Source: SMWC01 sp964466315
GTDB lineage: Bacteria > Pseudomonadota > Gammaproteobacteria > Steroidobacterales > Rariloculaceae
Assembly: GCA_964466315.1 (NCBI GenBank)
Contig: CAYXNS010000026.1
Span: 1 to 36,686 of the forward strand
DNA: 36,686 bases
Reading direction: 5' to 3'
The translations under genes were made by a program, and so were the position numbers. A model generated the notes under the pieces. That model was not told the DNA's origin, searched no databases, and worked only from the letters and a program-made list of their open reading frames with translations. Positions 16,869 through 23,847 of the stretch are shown here, one piece after another (position 1 is the stretch's first letter; every line of letters begins with the position of its first letter).

Positions 16869-18161
16869 GTGCAAAAAACCTTAGTTACGCTAATGAAGCT
16901 CGCCGGCGGTGGATTGTTGGCTGCCGCACTCGGTAGTCAATTCGCTGCGGCTCAGAATCAGCCGAGTTCGGTATTCGCGGCCGTACCCGGCGAGCGGGGA
17001 GGGCAGGATATTACCGGGCCGTACGAGGTCGTTGCCGACTGGCCGAAAGATCTATCAACGTTGCCCGGACACGCCGACTGGACGTGGGGCGCCGGACAGA
17101 GCGTCTTCGCAGAGAGCCCGGATCGTATCTACGTACTGCAGCGCGGCGAGCTACCGAATATCTCGCGACCAGTTCGAGAGTCGCTCTTCGACGTCGGTCC
17201 GAGCGTGTACTTCCCGATCGGTCGATTGCCATGGCGGGACGCGACCGCATCGAGCCTGCCGGGAAACGGTGGCGCCGGCAGCCTCGCTGAGGAGGGGATT
17301 CAAGCCTGGGAGGCGAACGGTGGACGAATGGGGATCGACGCCCGTTGGGAACACTGCATTGTCGTGCTCAATGGAGACGGTGAAGTTATCGAAGCCTGGA
17401 CGCAGTGGGATGCCATGCTGCAGCGTCCACACTTTGTTGCGATCAATCCATACGATCCCGAGAAACACGTTTGGGTCGTGGACGATCACAAGCACGTCGT
17501 TCATAAGTTTACGAATGACGGCAGCGAGCTGGTACAGACGATCGGTACCTATGGCGAGCTTGGCGACGACGAGACGCACTTCAATAGACCGTCGTTCCTG
17601 GCATGGTTCTCGGATAGTAGCTTTGTCGTTGCCGACGGCTATAACGGTACCCGCGTCGTCAAGTTCGATGTGGATGGAAACTACTTGACGTCGTGGGGGG
17701 AGAAGGCGGACGGTTCGCGTAACGATACCCGGCCCGGATACTTCCACAACGTTCACGGCATCGCGATCGATCCCGAGACGAATCGAATCTTTGTCAATGA
17801 TCGGTATAACCATCGTGTCCAGATCTTCGACGAGAATGGCGAATATCTCGATCAATGGCGATTCGGCGAGGACCCATCGGACATTCACTTGTTCAATATC
17901 TCCGCGGATGGCTACCTCTGGGCTGCGGATCGTGGAACGAATAAGATTTTGAAATACACGCTCGACGGACGGTTCCTCTACTCCTGGGGAACCTGGGGAG
18001 ATTTCCCAGGCGGTATGTGGGGTGTGCATGGCATGAGCGTGGACCAGGACGGGAACTTCTATATCGCCGAAGTCGACAACGGCGGCGTCCAGAAATACAC
18101 GCCGAAGCCGGGTGCGAACCCGGACTATCTGTATGGGCAGCCGGTGCGCGCGGCCTGGTAG
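16869..18161 (+). CDS. Secreted NHL-repeat six-bladed beta-propeller, amidating-lyase-like (copy 1)
   Basis: Exported 430-aa protein made largely of NHL repeats: HVWVVDDHKHVVHKFTNDG, VVADGYNGTRVVKFDVDGNY, IFVNDRYNHRVQIFDENGEY, LWAADRGTNKILKYTLDGRF, FYIAEVDNGGVQKYTP. This architecture resembles peptidyl-alpha-hydroxyglycine alpha-amidating lyase (PAL). Histidines recur at equivalent blade positions (RPH188, NVH296, DIH340, GVH387), as in the zinc site of PAL, but lyase activity is not shown. GTG 16869 is chosen because GAGGAA lies six bases upstream and the signal peptide (LMKLAGGGLLAAALGSQFA) follows directly. Closely related to the product at 20719-21984. It probably shares a transcript with the LVIVD gene. 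Confidence 0.82.
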   Translation: MQKTLVTLMKLAGGGLLAAALGSQFAAAQNQPSSVFAAVPGERGGQDITGPYEVVADWPKDLSTLPGHADWTWGAGQSVFAESPDRIYVLQRGELPNISRPVRESLFDVGPSVYFPIGRLPWRDATASSLPGNGGAGSLAEEGIQAWEANGGRMGIDARWEHCIVVLNGDGEVIEAWTQWDAMLQRPHFVAINPYDPEKHVWVVDDHKHVVHKFTNDGSELVQTIGTYGELGDDETHFNRPSFLAWFSDSSFVVADGYNGTRVVKFDVDGNYLTSWGEKADGSRNDTRPGYFHNVHGIAIDPETNRIFVNDRYNHRVQIFDENGEYLDQWRFGEDPSDIHLFNISADGYLWAADRGTNKILKYTLDGRFLYSWGTWGDFPGGMWGVHGMSVDQDGNFYIAEVDNGGVQKYTPKPGANPDYLYGQPVRAAW

Positions 18162-18456
18162 TCGCAGGAAATCATGAACAATATTTAACTCCGTCTCCCC
18201 GGGTGGACGGCGCCCGGGCATTGACGGAACGACCGTTGCGCGGAGATACTTGCATTGATCCAGGTTACTGCTGGGGCCCGTAGGTACGTGTCGTCGGGGG
18301 TTGCCAAGGAGACTGTTACGGTCAGGAAAATATTGTCAGTTTTTGCTGCCGCCACGGCCATCGATTCACATGGTGTAGCACTCGTCGAGGGAGACTGATT
18401 CCTTTGGGGCGCTGGAAGGCGGGAGTAAATACTCCGTTTAGCTAGGATAAGAACCC
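18162..18456 (+). other. Intergenic region with a possible gene remnant and a short hairpin
   Basis: This 295-base gap contains AAGGAGA at 18305-18311 followed by a frame (18315-18398) reading TVRKILSVFAAATA..., which looks like the beginning of a signal peptide but has GTT where a start codon would be expected and ends after about 27 codons; it may be a decayed gene end. Nearer the next gene, GGAGT/ACTCC arms (18422-18426 and 18431-18435, loop AAAT) form a small hairpin, and AGGA at 18444-18447 is the ribosome-binding site for the gene at 18457. No convincing promoter was found. Confidence 0.35.
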
Positions 18457-19212
18457 ATGCCACAGCACGTATCCGCTTCATTCGCCACACTGGCGGCGCT
18501 ATTCTCTCTTTCCACTACAGTGGTCGCTCAAATCGCCGACCATGGAGCTGATTTCTCCGGTGTCTGGACGAATTTTCCACCCGAGCATACGCGCTCGTTT
18601 GGGAATTCAGCTTTACGTCCCGATCCGGCGCCCATGACGCCATGGGCGCAAGAGCGCTTCGATCAGGCGAAGCCGACCTTCGGATCTCGGAGTGTGGCGG
18701 TTCTCGAGACCAACGATCCGGTCTACGAGTGTTTTCGTCCTGGTACACCCAGGATCTACATGCACCCCTTCCCCATGGAGATCATCCAGACGCCGGGCAG
18801 AGTCCTGATGTTGTTCGAATACGATCACACGGTCAGACAGATCTATACGGATGGTCGCGAGCATCGAACGGATCTCGCGCCGATGTGGATGGGGGACTCC
18901 ACAGGGCACTGGGAAGGAGACACCCTGGTCGTTGAGACCGTCAATTTTAACGACAAGACCTGGGTCGATCGCGAGGGCGTCCCCCACAGTGAGGAGCTGC
19001 GCGTGCTCGAGCGTATCCGGCTTGATGACGAGGGCAATCTGAACATCGACATCACGATCGAGGACCCGGTCGCCTTTACCGAGAGCTGGACGGGGGAACG
19101 ACGCTATCGGCCGGTAGACTGGACTATCGACGAATTCGCCTGCATGGACAACGTCAACTTCCTGTCATTCGAAGATGCGATCTTGAACTACGATCCGGAC
19201 GCTGCGGAGTAG
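18457..19212 (+). CDS. Secreted protein of unrecognised family (WEGDTLVVET motif)
   Basis: A 251-aa exported protein with signal peptide ending near STTVVAQ (residue 25). After FSGVWTNFPPEH comes a beta-rich body with EIIQTPGRVLMLFEYDHTVR, PMWMGDSTGHWEGDTLVVET and HSEELRVLERIRLDDEGNL. I know similar sequences as large sets of unannotated secreted proteins in Acidobacteria and Gammaproteobacteria, often many per genome and near DUF6152 proteins such as the one at 23419, but cannot give a name or function. The repeated short strands suggest a lipocalin-like or other beta-barrel fold. It separates the first NHL-propeller gene from its hydrolase partner. Confidence 0.75.
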   Translation: MPQHVSASFATLAALFSLSTTVVAQIADHGADFSGVWTNFPPEHTRSFGNSALRPDPAPMTPWAQERFDQAKPTFGSRSVAVLETNDPVYECFRPGTPRIYMHPFPMEIIQTPGRVLMLFEYDHTVRQIYTDGREHRTDLAPMWMGDSTGHWEGDTLVVETVNFNDKTWVDREGVPHSEELRVLERIRLDDEGNLNIDITIEDPVAFTESWTGERRYRPVDWTIDEFACMDNVNFLSFEDAILNYDPDAAE

Positions 19213-19475
19213 AACAGCCGGGCGGATGTTGGGCCGAAGACGTTAAATTTCATAGAGATAAGTAAATATAAAACAGTTAGTTACTTAAGTTTTATCAACA
19301 ATTAATGAGGTTATTGCTTGAGTGAGAGCCAGCGTATCGATGTGGGATTGAAAGGACATTTGGTCGGGCGTATCGTCACAGTGATACATCGGCCCGCGCA
19401 TGAACGCGGGATTAACAAAGTATCGGAAGCGGTAGCTTTCTGATGAATAACTGCACAGACCGGGGGTAAGAGAAC
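19213..19475 (+). other. AT-rich intergenic region with a stem-loop
   Basis: The first part (about 19240-19320) is clearly richer in A and T than the surrounding genes, which suits a promoter region, although no hexamer pair is convincing. CCCGCG (19393-19398) and CGCGGG (19405-19410) form a perfect 6-base-pair stem with loop CATGAA; no T tract follows, so it is not a classical terminator. A possible small gene is listed separately. The ribosome-binding site for the hydrolase is probably GGGGGTAAGAG just before 19476. Confidence 0.4.
19318..19443 (+). CDS. Possible small protein of 41 residues
   Basis: A frame from TTG 19318 to TGA 19443 is preceded by GAGG seven bases upstream. The product would begin MSESQRIDVGLKGHLVGRI and end NKVSEAVAF; no signal peptide or membrane helix is apparent. 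About half of the third codon positions are G or C, lower than in neighbouring genes, and the rare-type codons argue against strong expression. It may be a chance frame, a leader peptide for the downstream hydrolase, or a remnant. A stem-loop at 19393-19410 lies inside it. Confidence 0.2.
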   Translation: MSESQRIDVGLKGHLVGRIVTVIHRPAHERGINKVSEAVAF

Positions 19476-20699
19476 ATGAATCTAAGATTATCGAACAGCA
19501 CTTTGTTCACTCTGGCAGTCGTGGCCCCAGCCTTGACTCTCTATGGTTGCGTGGGGGACAGTGAGCCGGAGGCGCCGGCAGCCGTGCCCATCGCGGAAGA
19601 GCCGTCGCTGGAGGAAGCCGTCGCGTATCCGGCCGTGGGTATCCCCACCTTCTCTACCGAGAATCTCGCTAGCAAGAGCTTTTATTACGCCGGCGGCGAG
19701 TACGTCGGCGATCCGCCGGTCATGGGCGGGCAGATGTACGTCGAGGTCTGGGAGCCGCGGGAGGCGACGCAGCCGTACCCCCTCGTGATCTTTCACGGTA
19801 ACGGCCAGACGGGCGTGGATTGGCTGCAGACGCCCGACGGCAGGGCCGGTTGGGCTTATTACCTGATCGAGCAGGGCTACACGCTTTATATGGTCGATTA
19901 TCCGGCGCGGGGCCGTTCCACCTACATTCCTGGCGGTGTGCATGGTGACCTCGGTATCCGCACGGCCGAACAACTCGAGAGGATCTGGACGAACGTCGGC
20001 GAGAAAGGCAACTTTCCGCTGAACGACAATCATACGCAGTGGCCGGGTGGTGGGCACCGGGGCGATCCGATATTCGATAACTTCATCAAAACACAAGTGC
20101 AGTTTGCCGGACAGAGCACGACAATGGCCCGCTATGCCGCCATGGAGTTGCTGGATACGATCGGCCAGCCTGTCATTCTGCTCACGCACTCACAGGGCGG
20201 AGGAGTCGGCTGGGGTGTCGCCGACGGCAGGCCGGAACTCGTCAGAGGTATCGTGACGATAGAGCCCGGCGGACCGCAGATCGGCAACGTCAATACCGCA
20301 GAGGTCGCTTATTCGGGCCGCGCGTCGAACGCCTGGGGCCCCGTCAACTATCCACTGACTTACGACCCACCGGTTGGCGATCCGTCCGAACTCATGACGT
20401 ATTTGGAAGATGAGGGCGATCAGCCCGGCGAGGTGCCCTGTTGGCTGCAGGAGGAACCCGCGCGTCGCCTCGTCAATATGGCCGACATGCGCGTGCTGGC
20501 ACTCTCTGCCGACGGAACCTATCACCGCGTCTTCGACGCCTGTATTCCGAAGTGGCTCAACCAGGCGGGCGTCGAGACCGATTTCGTCCGTCTCGAAGAT
20601 GTCGGCATCAGCGGGAACGGTCACATGATGATGCTCGAGCTGAACAGCAACGAGATCATCGCGTATATACATGAGTGGATTCAGGAAAACATTCAATAA
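19476..20699 (+). CDS. Alpha/beta-hydrolase lipoprotein (copy 1)
   Basis: Predicted exported serine hydrolase of 407 aa. The signal peptide ends LTLYGC with Cys25 as a likely lipid site (Tyr in the lipobox is unusual). The alpha/beta fold shows an oxyanion-type segment VIFHGNGQTG, nucleophile elbow LLTHSQGGG with Ser239, probable acid Glu263 in VTIEPGG, and catalytic His383 in SGNGHMMMLE. Cys322 and Cys356 are conserved in the second copy and may form a disulfide. Substrate is unknown; an ester or amide is expected. It is followed after 19 bases by the second NHL-propeller gene, and its close relative is at 22065-23210. Confidence 0.84.
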   Translation: MNLRLSNSTLFTLAVVAPALTLYGCVGDSEPEAPAAVPIAEEPSLEEAVAYPAVGIPTFSTENLASKSFYYAGGEYVGDPPVMGGQMYVEVWEPREATQPYPLVIFHGNGQTGVDWLQTPDGRAGWAYYLIEQGYTLYMVDYPARGRSTYIPGGVHGDLGIRTAEQLERIWTNVGEKGNFPLNDNHTQWPGGGHRGDPIFDNFIKTQVQFAGQSTTMARYAAMELLDTIGQPVILLTHSQGGGVGWGVADGRPELVRGIVTIEPGGPQIGNVNTAEVAYSGRASNAWGPVNYPLTYDPPVGDPSELMTYLEDEGDQPGEVPCWLQEEPARRLVNMADMRVLALSADGTYHRVFDACIPKWLNQAGVETDFVRLEDVGISGNGHMMMLELNSNEIIAYIHEWIQENIQ

Positions 20700-20718
20700 T
20701 CGAATGGGGAGAGGAGTT

Positions 20719-21984
20719 ATGCGTAATCGCTTGAGCGTGCTTAGTTGGACGGCCGTCGGGCTGGCGTTAGCGTTGATCGCCGGTAACCAGATAGTTTCCG
20801 CGCAGGGCCAGGCAACCGGATTCGCGGCCGTGCCCGGACAGAAGGGCGGCCAGGATATGTTCGGCCCCTATGACGTCGTCGCGGACTGGCCGCAGGATCT
20901 CGCGGATCTTCCGGGACACGAGGCCTGGACCTATGGGGCCGGCCAGAGTGTGTTTGCCGAGAGCCCAGATCGGATCTTCATGTTGCACCGTGGCGAGCTA
21001 CCGAACATTGACCGGCCGGGCGCTACCGTCTACCCGGATGTCGGGCCCGCGTTGTCGTTCCCCGTCGCGCAGGTACCGTGGCGCAATGCGTCCGTAGGGC
21101 CGAGAGCCAGCCTGCCCGGCGCGTTGGACGGCGATGACACAGACCGCGGCGAGCATGGCGTCGACCATCATTGGGAGCATTGTATGGTCGTCGTGAACCG
21201 TGATGGTGAGATCATCGAGGAATGGACGCAGTGGGACAGCCTGTTCCGCCGGCCGCACTATGTGACGATCAATCCGTACGACCCTGAGAAGCACGTCTGG
21301 GTCGTCGACGATTACCGGCACGCGATCTTCAAGTTCACTAACGATGGCTCTGAGCTCGTTCAGACCATCGGTACGCCGAATGTATCGGGAAACGATGATT
21401 CACATTTCTTCCGGCCAACTTTCATGGCGTTTCTTCCCGACGCCATGTTCGTTGCCGACGGGTACGCGAATACGCGCGTCGTGAAGTTCGATCATGACGG
21501 CAATTACCTGATGACCTGGGGTGAGCCGGGCAACGGTCCGAACGAGACCCGTCCGGGCTATATGAATAACGTTCATGGCGTTGCCGTCGACGTGCAAACG
21601 AATCGGGTCTTTGTCAATGACCGCGCCAACAATCGCGTGCAGGTCTTCACCGACGACGGTGAGTACCTCGACGAGTGGAGTTTCGGTCCCGAGCCGACGG
21701 ACATTCATTTGTTCTACATCGGCGCCGACAATGTGCTCTGGGCGGCGGATCGCGCCACGAGCAAGATCCTGGGCTACGATCTTGACGGTAACTTCCTCTA
21801 TTCCTGGGGCACGTTCGGTGACTTCCCGGGCGGCCAGTGGGGCGTGCACGGGCTGAGCGTGGATCAGGAAGGAAACTTCTACGTTGCGGAAGTCGGTAAC
21901 GGCCGCGTCCAGAAATACACGCCACGGCCAGGCACTCGGCCCGAGACCATGGTCGGGAAACCCGTCTACTCGGCGTGGGAATAG
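20719..21984 (+). CDS. Secreted NHL-repeat six-bladed beta-propeller, amidating-lyase-like (copy 2)
   Basis: A 421-aa relative of the product at 16869-18161, with the same order of motifs: FAAVPGQKGGQDMFGPYDVV, AGQSVFAESPDRIFMLHRGE, INPYDPEKHVWVVDD, RPGYMNNVHGVAVDVQTNR, WGVHGLSVDQEGNFYVAEV. The four regularly spaced His residues of copy 1 (RPH, NVH, DIH, GVH contexts) are retained, supporting a shared metal site. Start ATG 20719 follows GGGGAGAGGAG and gives a signal peptide ending VSAQ; an upstream in-frame ATG would overlap the hydrolase. The region between GERGGQD/GQKGGQD and the first repeat is shorter here. It is followed by the second hydrolase, mirroring the first pair. Confidence 0.83.
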   Translation: MRNRLSVLSWTAVGLALALIAGNQIVSAQGQATGFAAVPGQKGGQDMFGPYDVVADWPQDLADLPGHEAWTYGAGQSVFAESPDRIFMLHRGELPNIDRPGATVYPDVGPALSFPVAQVPWRNASVGPRASLPGALDGDDTDRGEHGVDHHWEHCMVVVNRDGEIIEEWTQWDSLFRRPHYVTINPYDPEKHVWVVDDYRHAIFKFTNDGSELVQTIGTPNVSGNDDSHFFRPTFMAFLPDAMFVADGYANTRVVKFDHDGNYLMTWGEPGNGPNETRPGYMNNVHGVAVDVQTNRVFVNDRANNRVQVFTDDGEYLDEWSFGPEPTDIHLFYIGADNVLWAADRATSKILGYDLDGNFLYSWGTFGDFPGGQWGVHGLSVDQEGNFYVAEVGNGRVQKYTPRPGTRPETMVGKPVYSAWE

Positions 21985-22064
21985 CTGGAGTCTCGAGAGC
22001 GATCAAGCACCACGCAGCGATTCGTACGGCGTGCGCGGTGCATGGAGAATGGAGAGTGAACACG

Positions 22065-23210
22065 ATGAAACTGAATCAAGCAGTACTGGCTTCGGTTCTG
22101 ATGGCCGCAGGCGCTGGCGTATTCGCGCAGGCGCCGCCGGATACGATTCCGACGGTTTCCCTAGATAGCGTTGCGCGGCATGGATTCTTCTACGCCGGCG
22201 GTGAGTATGTCGGCGAGCCGGGTCAAGAGACCATGGGCGGTGCGATGTACGTCGAGGTCATGGTGCCGACCGAGATTCTTCATCCCTACCCGATCGTGTT
22301 TCTGCACGGTGCGGGACAAACGGGTGTGGATTGGCTGCAGACGCCGGACGGACGACCGGGCTGGGCCTATGACTTCCTCGATATGGGATACGTCGTGTAT
22401 CTACAGGACTTCCCGGCACGGGGACGTTCGCAGTATGTGCCCGGCGTCGACGGGGACATGAATATCCGTAATGGCCCGGGTCTGGAGCAGATCTTCACGG
22501 CGTCGGCCGCAACGGCGGACTTCCCGCAGGCGGCCAAGCATACGCAGTGGCCCGGAACAGGACGCATGGGTGACCCGATCATGGACAACTTCACCAAGAC
22601 GCAGGTGCAGTTCATCGGTGGGCGCCAGGCGCAACTGACTATCGATGCGAACGTCGCTCTGCTGGACATGATCGGCACACCCGTGATTCTGCTTACCCAC
22701 TCGCAGGGTGGTTGGTTCGGATGGAATATCGCCGATGAGCGTCCGGATCTCGTGGAAGTGATCGTTACGCTCGAGCCGGCGGCGCCGCCGATCCGCGGCG
22801 TGGATACGACGAACGTGACTTATCGCGAAAGCGGCGGCCTCGCCTGGGGCCTGGGTAATACGCCGATCACCTACGATCCTCCCGTGAGCGATCCTTCGGA
22901 GCTCATGGTCGAGTTGCAGGAAGAGGCGGAGGGCCCGGGTCTCGTGCCGTGCTACCAGCAACAGGCACCGGCACGCCAGCTGCCCAACCTCACCGACATT
23001 CCCGTGCTATTCATGAACGGCGAGGGCGGCTATCACCGGATCTTCGATCATTGCCTCGCGAACTGGCTGAATCAGGCCGGCGTCGAGACCGAGTATGTGC
23101 GTATGGAAGACGTCGGGCTTTCAGGCAACGGCCACATGATGATGCTCGAACTCAACAGCAAGGAGATCGCGGAGTACATTCATAGTTGGCTCGAGATGAA
23201 TATTTTGTAA
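22065..23210 (+). CDS. Secreted alpha/beta-hydrolase (copy 2)
   Basis: A 381-aa relative of the hydrolase at 19476-20699. Shared blocks include FYAGGEYVG, GVDWLQTPDGR, FPARGRS, NFTKTQVQF, LLTHSQGG and LSGNGHMMMLELNS. Predicted triad: Ser213, Glu237, His357; Cys296 and Cys330 match the cysteine pair of copy 1. Unlike copy 1 it has an ordinary signal peptide (MKLNQAVLASVLMAAG, cleavage near FAQA) without a lipobox, so it should be soluble in the periplasm or exported further, whereas copy 1 should be membrane-attached. ATG 22065 is preferred; GTG 22056, nine bases upstream, is an alternative. Eighty bases separate it from the second propeller gene. Confidence 0.84.
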   Translation: MKLNQAVLASVLMAAGAGVFAQAPPDTIPTVSLDSVARHGFFYAGGEYVGEPGQETMGGAMYVEVMVPTEILHPYPIVFLHGAGQTGVDWLQTPDGRPGWAYDFLDMGYVVYLQDFPARGRSQYVPGVDGDMNIRNGPGLEQIFTASAATADFPQAAKHTQWPGTGRMGDPIMDNFTKTQVQFIGGRQAQLTIDANVALLDMIGTPVILLTHSQGGWFGWNIADERPDLVEVIVTLEPAAPPIRGVDTTNVTYRESGGLAWGLGNTPITYDPPVSDPSELMVELQEEAEGPGLVPCYQQQAPARQLPNLTDIPVLFMNGEGGYHRIFDHCLANWLNQAGVETEYVRMEDVGLSGNGHMMMLELNSKEIAEYIHSWLEMNIL

Positions 23211-23224
23211 CGATTCTACAAACA

Positions 23225-23259
23225 GGTAATCCGGGCCACATCTCGCTATCCGGCTTACC
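23225..23259 (+). terminator. Stem-loop after the second hydrolase
   Basis: GGTAATCCGG (23225-23234) and CCGGCTTACC (23250-23259) pair over ten positions with one mismatch around a 15-base loop, 14 bases past the hydrolase stop. There is no T run, so it may mark a 3' end protected from exonucleases or a Rho-assisted stop rather than an intrinsic terminator. Confidence 0.35.
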
Positions 23260-23312
23260 CAGCGTGGGATTCAAAGAGCAGTAACACCGGGTCGGGCCCG
23301 TTTCGGTTGCTG

Positions 23313-23418
23313 TATAATCCGTAATCAGCAGCGTTCATTGCGTTCGATGCCCGCCCGCGGGCGGTCTCTGGGGTTTTGTATGGGTGTGAGACACCCAGTA
23401 TTAGAGGAGGTCCTGTCG
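23313..23418 (+). promoter_or_regulatory. Putative promoter and structured leader of the DUF6152 gene
   Basis: A perfect TATAAT lies at 23313-23318 (weak -35). The following leader of about 95 bases contains a perfect 14-base palindrome CCGCCCGCGGGCGG (23351-23364) and a perfect 7-base-pair hairpin with a three-base loop (TGGGTGT at 23381-23387, ACACCCA at 23391-23397). The second hairpin ends only five bases before the ribosome-binding site AGAGGAGG (23403-23410), a place where RNA structure can influence translation. Confidence 0.45.
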
Positions 23419-23817
23419 ATGCGACACAACTTCTTGGGCGGTGTGCTGGTTTTTGCTGCCGCGATACTCTTTCTAGCTGGGCCATCGCAAGCGCACCATG
23501 GCGACGCGGGGCGCTATAACGATGAGGTCTCGACGGTGGTCGGTGTCGTCGCTCAGTGGCGTCTGATCAACCCCCATTCCGTCCTGATTCTGGACGTCGA
23601 AGACGAGGACGGTAACGTCGTGCGGTGGCGTGGCGAGCTTGGCAATCCGACTACCCTGGCTTCCCGCTATGGCTGGGACCAAGAGACGTTCAAGCCGGGC
23701 GATGGTATCACGATGACGGGTCGTGCATTAAAGAACGGCTCGCCGGCGATGACGCTGTCCGAAGGCTCGATTGTGATAAATACCGATACCGGTGAAGAGC
23801 TGTTTCGCGCGCGATAG
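23419..23817 (+). CDS. DUF6152 family secreted protein
   Basis: A 132-aa exported protein. The signal peptide ends GPSQA and the mature chain would begin HHGDAGRY, the AHHG start typical of the family. The body shows VVGVVAQWRLINPHSVLILD, VVRWRGELGNPTTLASRYGW and FKPGDGITMTGRALKNGSP, a pattern that suggests an OB-like beta barrel. Function is unknown. ATG 23419 is supported by AGAGGAGG eight bases upstream. It lies 30 bases before the FG-GAP lipoprotein gene and may form an operon with it. An N-terminal His exposed by cleavage could bind copper; this is inference. Confidence 0.82.
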   Translation: MRHNFLGGVLVFAAAILFLAGPSQAHHGDAGRYNDEVSTVVGVVAQWRLINPHSVLILDVEDEDGNVVRWRGELGNPTTLASRYGWDQETFKPGDGITMTGRALKNGSPAMTLSEGSIVINTDTGEELFRAR

Positions 23818-23847
23818 CTCGTTCACCACAAACCTAAGGTAGCAAGT

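Larger units (their letters stand above)
16869..23210 (+). repeat. Tandem duplication of an NHL-propeller plus hydrolase module
   Basis: Two units on the same strand each contain an NHL propeller (16869-18161; 20719-21984) and an alpha/beta hydrolase (19476-20699; 22065-23210). Protein motifs are shared throughout, yet synonymous positions differ widely, for example in the codons for INPYDPEKHVWVVDD, so the duplication is old. Unit 1 additionally contains the gene at 18457 between propeller and hydrolase; unit 2 does not. Confidence 0.8.

Noticed and set aside
17151..18221. 356-codon - strand frame opposite the first NHL propeller
   Set aside because: It reads the complement of NHL repeats and has no domain of its own; a similar but broken shadow is found opposite the second copy.
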